A DNA stretch of 8,333 bases from JAWLDB01 sp041686915 (lineage in GTDB: Bacteria; Bacillota; UBA994; UBA5500): assembly GCA_041686915.1 (NCBI GenBank), contig JAWLDB010000122.1, positions 1-8,333 on the forward strand, written 5' to 3'. The position numbers and the translations under genes are program-made. Below the pieces are notes generated by a model. The model was not told the origin of the DNA. It searched no databases and saw only the letters and a program-made list of their open reading frames with translations. Position 1 is the first letter of the stretch, and each line of letters opens with the position of its first letter. This document shows, piece after piece, positions 6,447-8,333 of this stretch.

Positions 6447-6833
6447 TCAGCGTGCAACCGGGCCTTGCCAAGCCAGCATACCACCTTGCATGTTCTTGAC
6501 GTTCTGAAAACCGTTGTTGCTCATGACGCGTGCGGCCTCCCCGCTACGGTTGCCACTGCGGCATACAATGACGTAGCGCAGGGTTTTATCCAACTTGGGA
6601 ACCTCCTGCTTGAGTGTGCCAAGGGGTATTAACCTAGCGTCAGGAATATGTCCGGACTCATACTCAAACGGTTCTCTGACATCGATCACTACGACATTAC
6701 CTGAGGCTATCAACTGTTGAGCCTCGGTGACACTAATATCCTCGTACTTAGGCTGGTTCTGGCAGGCAACAAGGCCTGACACTACTACCACAATCAAACC
6801 GACCGCTAAGAATAACCGGGTAATCAACTGCAT
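6447..6833 (-). CDS. Rhodanese-domain lipoprotein
   Basis: A 128-residue exported single-domain rhodanese. Residues 1-23 are a lipoprotein signal peptide with a long hydrophobic core (LFLAVGLIVVVVSG) and the lipobox LVAC, making C24 the lipid-anchored residue. Residues about 31-126 form the rhodanese domain: DVREPFEYESGHIPDA (51-66) is the CH2A-type motif, and the active-site loop CRSGNRS (91-97) supplies the catalytic Cys91, which would carry the persulfide. The ATG at 6831-6833 is chosen because AGGAGG lies 7 bases upstream and the signal peptide then starts properly; a longer frame to 6875 lacks this support. The protein would sit on the outer face of the membrane and handle sulfur transfer or act as a thiol relay. 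It follows the SpoIVB-like protease gene on the same strand after 136 bases, so co-transcription is possible. The sulfur acceptor is unknown. Confidence 0.9.
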   Translation of the reverse strand: MQLITRLFLAVGLIVVVVSGLVACQNQPKYEDISVTEAQQLIASGNVVVIDVREPFEYESGHIPDARLIPLGTLKQEVPKLDKTLRYVIVCRSGNRSGEAARVMSNNGFQNVKNMQGGMLAWQGPVAR

Positions 6834-6969
6834 TTGGCTACCTCCTGAAATGTTGTCCAACAATATCTTGCCCAAGCGTAGCGGTTCAGGGTCAGCAACC
6901 TTTTAACCATACCCCGGCGAAGAAATGCGAGCTTCCGGACTGACCAGACGCTTGATTGTTGCTCCCGTT

Positions 6970-7842
6970 CTAGCGCTTGCCTGCCGTCGTCTCGTTATAT
7001 ACGTCGGCCGCCAATCTGGCTAGAAAAATGCCCTGACCTTTGTATTCCGTGTCATAGATACGAGCCATACAGCCGATAATGCTGCCGTTTTGCACAATTG
7101 GGCTGCCACTCATCCCTGGCACTAACTCTTCGGCTCCGTCTACAATGGTCATCACCAGATACTGCTTACCATCCTCTTGATGGTATCCGACGACTTTCAC
7201 AGGGCTTGAGGGACCGACACCGGGAAATAGCTCAGCCTCTGCAGATGTTTGGATATCACTGGTACCTGCAATAGACATGAGCGGTTCAGCCGGAAGATTG
7301 ATCCCTGTCAGTTGCAGGAGCACCCCTGCATCTGTATCTCTCAAGATCTCTGCTTTTCCAGTCTGGATTTGACCGTTATGGTTGAGAATTGCACTACAGG
7401 ACACCTGATCGAGCCCTACGGCATGCGCTGCCCCGACTACGAGCCCGTCAGGCAGATAGAAAGAGGTACTGAGCGCTACGCCGCTGTACTCCGATGTCAT
7501 GAACTCAGAGAGTACAATGTGCCCGCCGCCTAGCACCACCTGTTCCTGAGGGGCAGTTACCTGGACGTAGGGAGCAGGTGTTGCAATAGCTAGCACTGCG
7601 TGGCTCAACAGGTGATAGAATGCCCATGGGAGTGACACCCCCAGAACCAAGGGTACTAATAATAGTTTCATTCGTAAGCGGTGCGATGATAATAAGACCA
7701 ACAGCAGAGTAGCTGCTAGCATTCCAGCAAACACTTCTGGGCCAAACCAAGTTTTTGCGAAGAATGGGCTCAGACAATAGACACCTATTGCCAGGTTGGC
7801 CGCCATTAAGAGCCGCGGCTTTGGTTGTGATGAGGCATGCAT
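6970..7842 (-). CDS. Membrane protein with SpoIVB (S55)-like serine protease domain
   Basis: A 290-residue protein. The first 90 residues hold three hydrophobic segments, about 11-29, 36-52 and 59-87. Residues about 100-285 resemble a chymotrypsin-fold protease of the SpoIVB/S55 kind: FYLPDGLVVGAAHAVG (128-143) supplies the probable catalytic His140, and GMSGSPIVQNGSIIG (243-257) supplies the probable Ser245 and closely matches the SpoIVB active-site segment, followed by a GQGIFLARLA ending (269-278). The Asp of the triad is not certain: D171 (DTDAGVLLQL) or D235 (VDGAEELVPG) are candidates. Unlike SpoIVB there is no PDZ domain and there are three membrane helices instead of one. With an odd number of helices the protease domain probably faces outside. 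The ATG at 7840-7842 is preferred over a TTG at 7872, because the G-rich tract just upstream works as the ribosome binding site. Family link is by motif; substrate unknown. Confidence 0.78.
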   Translation of the reverse strand: MHASSQPKPRLLMAANLAIGVYCLSPFFAKTWFGPEVFAGMLAATLLLVLLSSHRLRMKLLLVPLVLGVSLPWAFYHLLSHAVLAIATPAPYVQVTAPQEQVVLGGGHIVLSEFMTSEYSGVALSTSFYLPDGLVVGAAHAVGLDQVSCSAILNHNGQIQTGKAEILRDTDAGVLLQLTGINLPAEPLMSIAGTSDIQTSAEAELFPGVGPSSPVKVVGYHQEDGKQYLVMTIVDGAEELVPGMSGSPIVQNGSIIGCMARIYDTEYKGQGIFLARLAADVYNETTAGKR

Positions 7843-7846
7843 ACAA

Positions 7847-7855
7847 CCCCCCCCC
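7847..7855 (-). repeat. Run of nine G at the protease ribosome binding site
   Basis: On the minus strand the bases before the protease ATG read AAGGGGGGGGGTTGTATG, with G9 at 7847-7855 and 4 bases between it and the start codon. The tract must serve as the Shine-Dalgarno sequence. Mononucleotide runs of this length are prone to slippage, and length changes here would alter the strength or spacing of the ribosome binding site. Confidence 0.8.
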
Positions 7856-7970
7856 TTACAGAGTGATACCAAGTCGGCTGCTTTCTAGTTCTAGTTGTAT
7901 GTGCTAATCTCCTGTGTATCTTCGAGCAATCCTTTCCCATTAATAGCCATATAACCGCACTCTAGCGTGC

Positions 7971-7997
7971 AAAAACCCGGGCATTCCTGCCCGGGTT
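7971..7997 (-). terminator. Rho-independent terminator after the YiiX-like gene
   Basis: On the minus strand AACCCGGGCA (7988-7997) pairs with TGCCCGGGTT (7974-7983), a 10-bp stem around a 4-base loop, followed by a T-run down to 7971. It lies 9 bases after the TAG of the YiiX-like gene, separating that gene from the protease, which therefore needs a promoter of its own in 7843-7970; no convincing -35/-10 pair was found there. Confidence 0.9.
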
Positions 7998-8006
7998 AAG
8001 TGCGCA

Positions 8007-8333
8007 CTATGAAGATACGCGTTTAGCTCTATAGTCGCATAGCCTGCCCTCATAGATAAGCCGGGCACCTGGACATCTCAGAAAATCTGGCGGTATCACC
8101 AATCCAGGCGGCTTATCAAAGAGTTTGACCCCGCCCCGCTCCAAAACTGTGGAGACGAACTGCGAGCAAAAGTAAGCATGTCTTCGATTAACTGGTCGGC
8201 CTGCAGCCACTCCAGCAAAGCCAAGCAGATTAAAATGATACTTCTCGCGTTCCAGTTCAAACTCCCTGACAGCTTCCCTGATGCGGCAATACTGTTCAGG
8301 AGTGACGGTTAACTCATACAGAGCACAGCGGGT
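8007..8333 (-). CDS. YiiX-like permuted NlpC/P60 cysteine hydrolase, C-terminal fragment
   Basis: The frame is open from the right edge to a TAG at 8007-8009, giving the last 108 residues of a gene whose start lies outside the window. The fragment reads CALYELTVTPEQY (3-15), a charged helix, FNLLGFAG (34-41), then HAYFCSQFVSTVLERGG (52-68) and PPDFL (81-85). In the permuted papain-fold hydrolases (YiiX/YebB-like NlpC/P60 group) the nucleophilic Cys comes after the catalytic His in a YxCSxxV context, and C56 fits this. The catalytic His would be in the missing part. Family members hydrolyse amide or ester bonds, often of cell-wall or lipid-linked substrates; the actual substrate is not known. 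A GTG at 8208 could be mistaken for a start, but the frame is clearly coding upstream of it. A strong terminator follows. Confidence 0.8.
   Translation of the reverse strand, partial: TRCALYELTVTPEQYCRIREAVREFELEREKYHFNLLGFAGVAAGRPVNRRHAYFCSQFVSTVLERGGVKLFDKPPGLVIPPDFLRCPGARLIYEGRLCDYRAKRVSS

Noticed and set aside
6834..6969. Promoter or terminator between the protease and rhodanese genes
   Set aside because: No -35/-10 pair with fair matches and correct spacing and no GC-rich hairpin with a T-run was found; only a short TTGTCCAACAA inverted repeat near 6853, too small to call.
7885..7896. Tandem CTAGTT repeat as an operator
   Set aside because: Only two 6-base copies, with no symmetry and no promoter elements placed around them; chance is enough.
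8007..8210. Complete small gene starting at the GTG at 8208
   Set aside because: The frame stays open to the window edge and the upstream residues match the YiiX-like family pattern, so this is the tail of a longer gene.

Overview
The window reads as a chromosomal segment of an anaerobic, probably spore-forming Firmicute (Clostridia or Negativicutes type). Pointers are strong AGGAGG-like ribosome binding sites, use of GTG/TTG starts, compact rho-independent terminators, a VanY-type carboxypeptidase, a SpoIVB-like protease, and an electron-transfer flavoprotein whose alpha subunit carries a ferredoxin domain, a form typical of strict anaerobes. Genus cannot be fixed by eye. No tRNA, rRNA, CRISPR array, insertion sequence or phage gene was seen, and no gene-free stretch exceeds about 200 bases.

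Layout. At the left edge is the C-terminal end of a VanY-like D-Ala-D-Ala carboxypeptidase (+), ending at a long perfect hairpin shared with a convergent two-part GNAT acetyltransferase (-, 193-1023). Divergent from that is a small single-pass membrane protein of unknown function (+, 1222-1632) with its own terminator. Then comes an AraC-family regulator (-, 1705-2568), divergent from the main operon of the window.

The central operon (2729-6359, +) has three tightly packed genes: a GlcD-like FAD-dependent 2-hydroxyacid dehydrogenase, EtfB, and EtfA with an N-terminal 2x[4Fe-4S] ferredoxin domain. EtfB starts directly after the dehydrogenase stop and EtfA overlaps EtfB by 14 bases; a clean terminator follows. 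The set matches the components of the electron-bifurcating (confurcating) lactate dehydrogenase known from Acetobacterium woodii (LctBCD). Here the dehydrogenase is longer than usual, no lactate permease or racemase is adjacent, and the regulator is AraC type, so the substrate is open. The likely job is to oxidise a 2-hydroxyacid with NAD+ by coupling to oxidation of reduced ferredoxin.

The right part is all on the minus strand: a rhodanese-domain lipoprotein (6447-6833), a three-helix membrane protein with a SpoIVB (S55)-like serine protease domain preceded by a run of nine G at its ribosome binding site (6970-7842), a strong terminator, and the C-terminal 108 codons of a YiiX-like permuted NlpC/P60 cysteine hydrolase running off the right edge. 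Several of these proteins (VanY, lipoprotein, protease and the small membrane protein) probably act at or outside the membrane, but nothing in the sequence links them functionally to the central operon.
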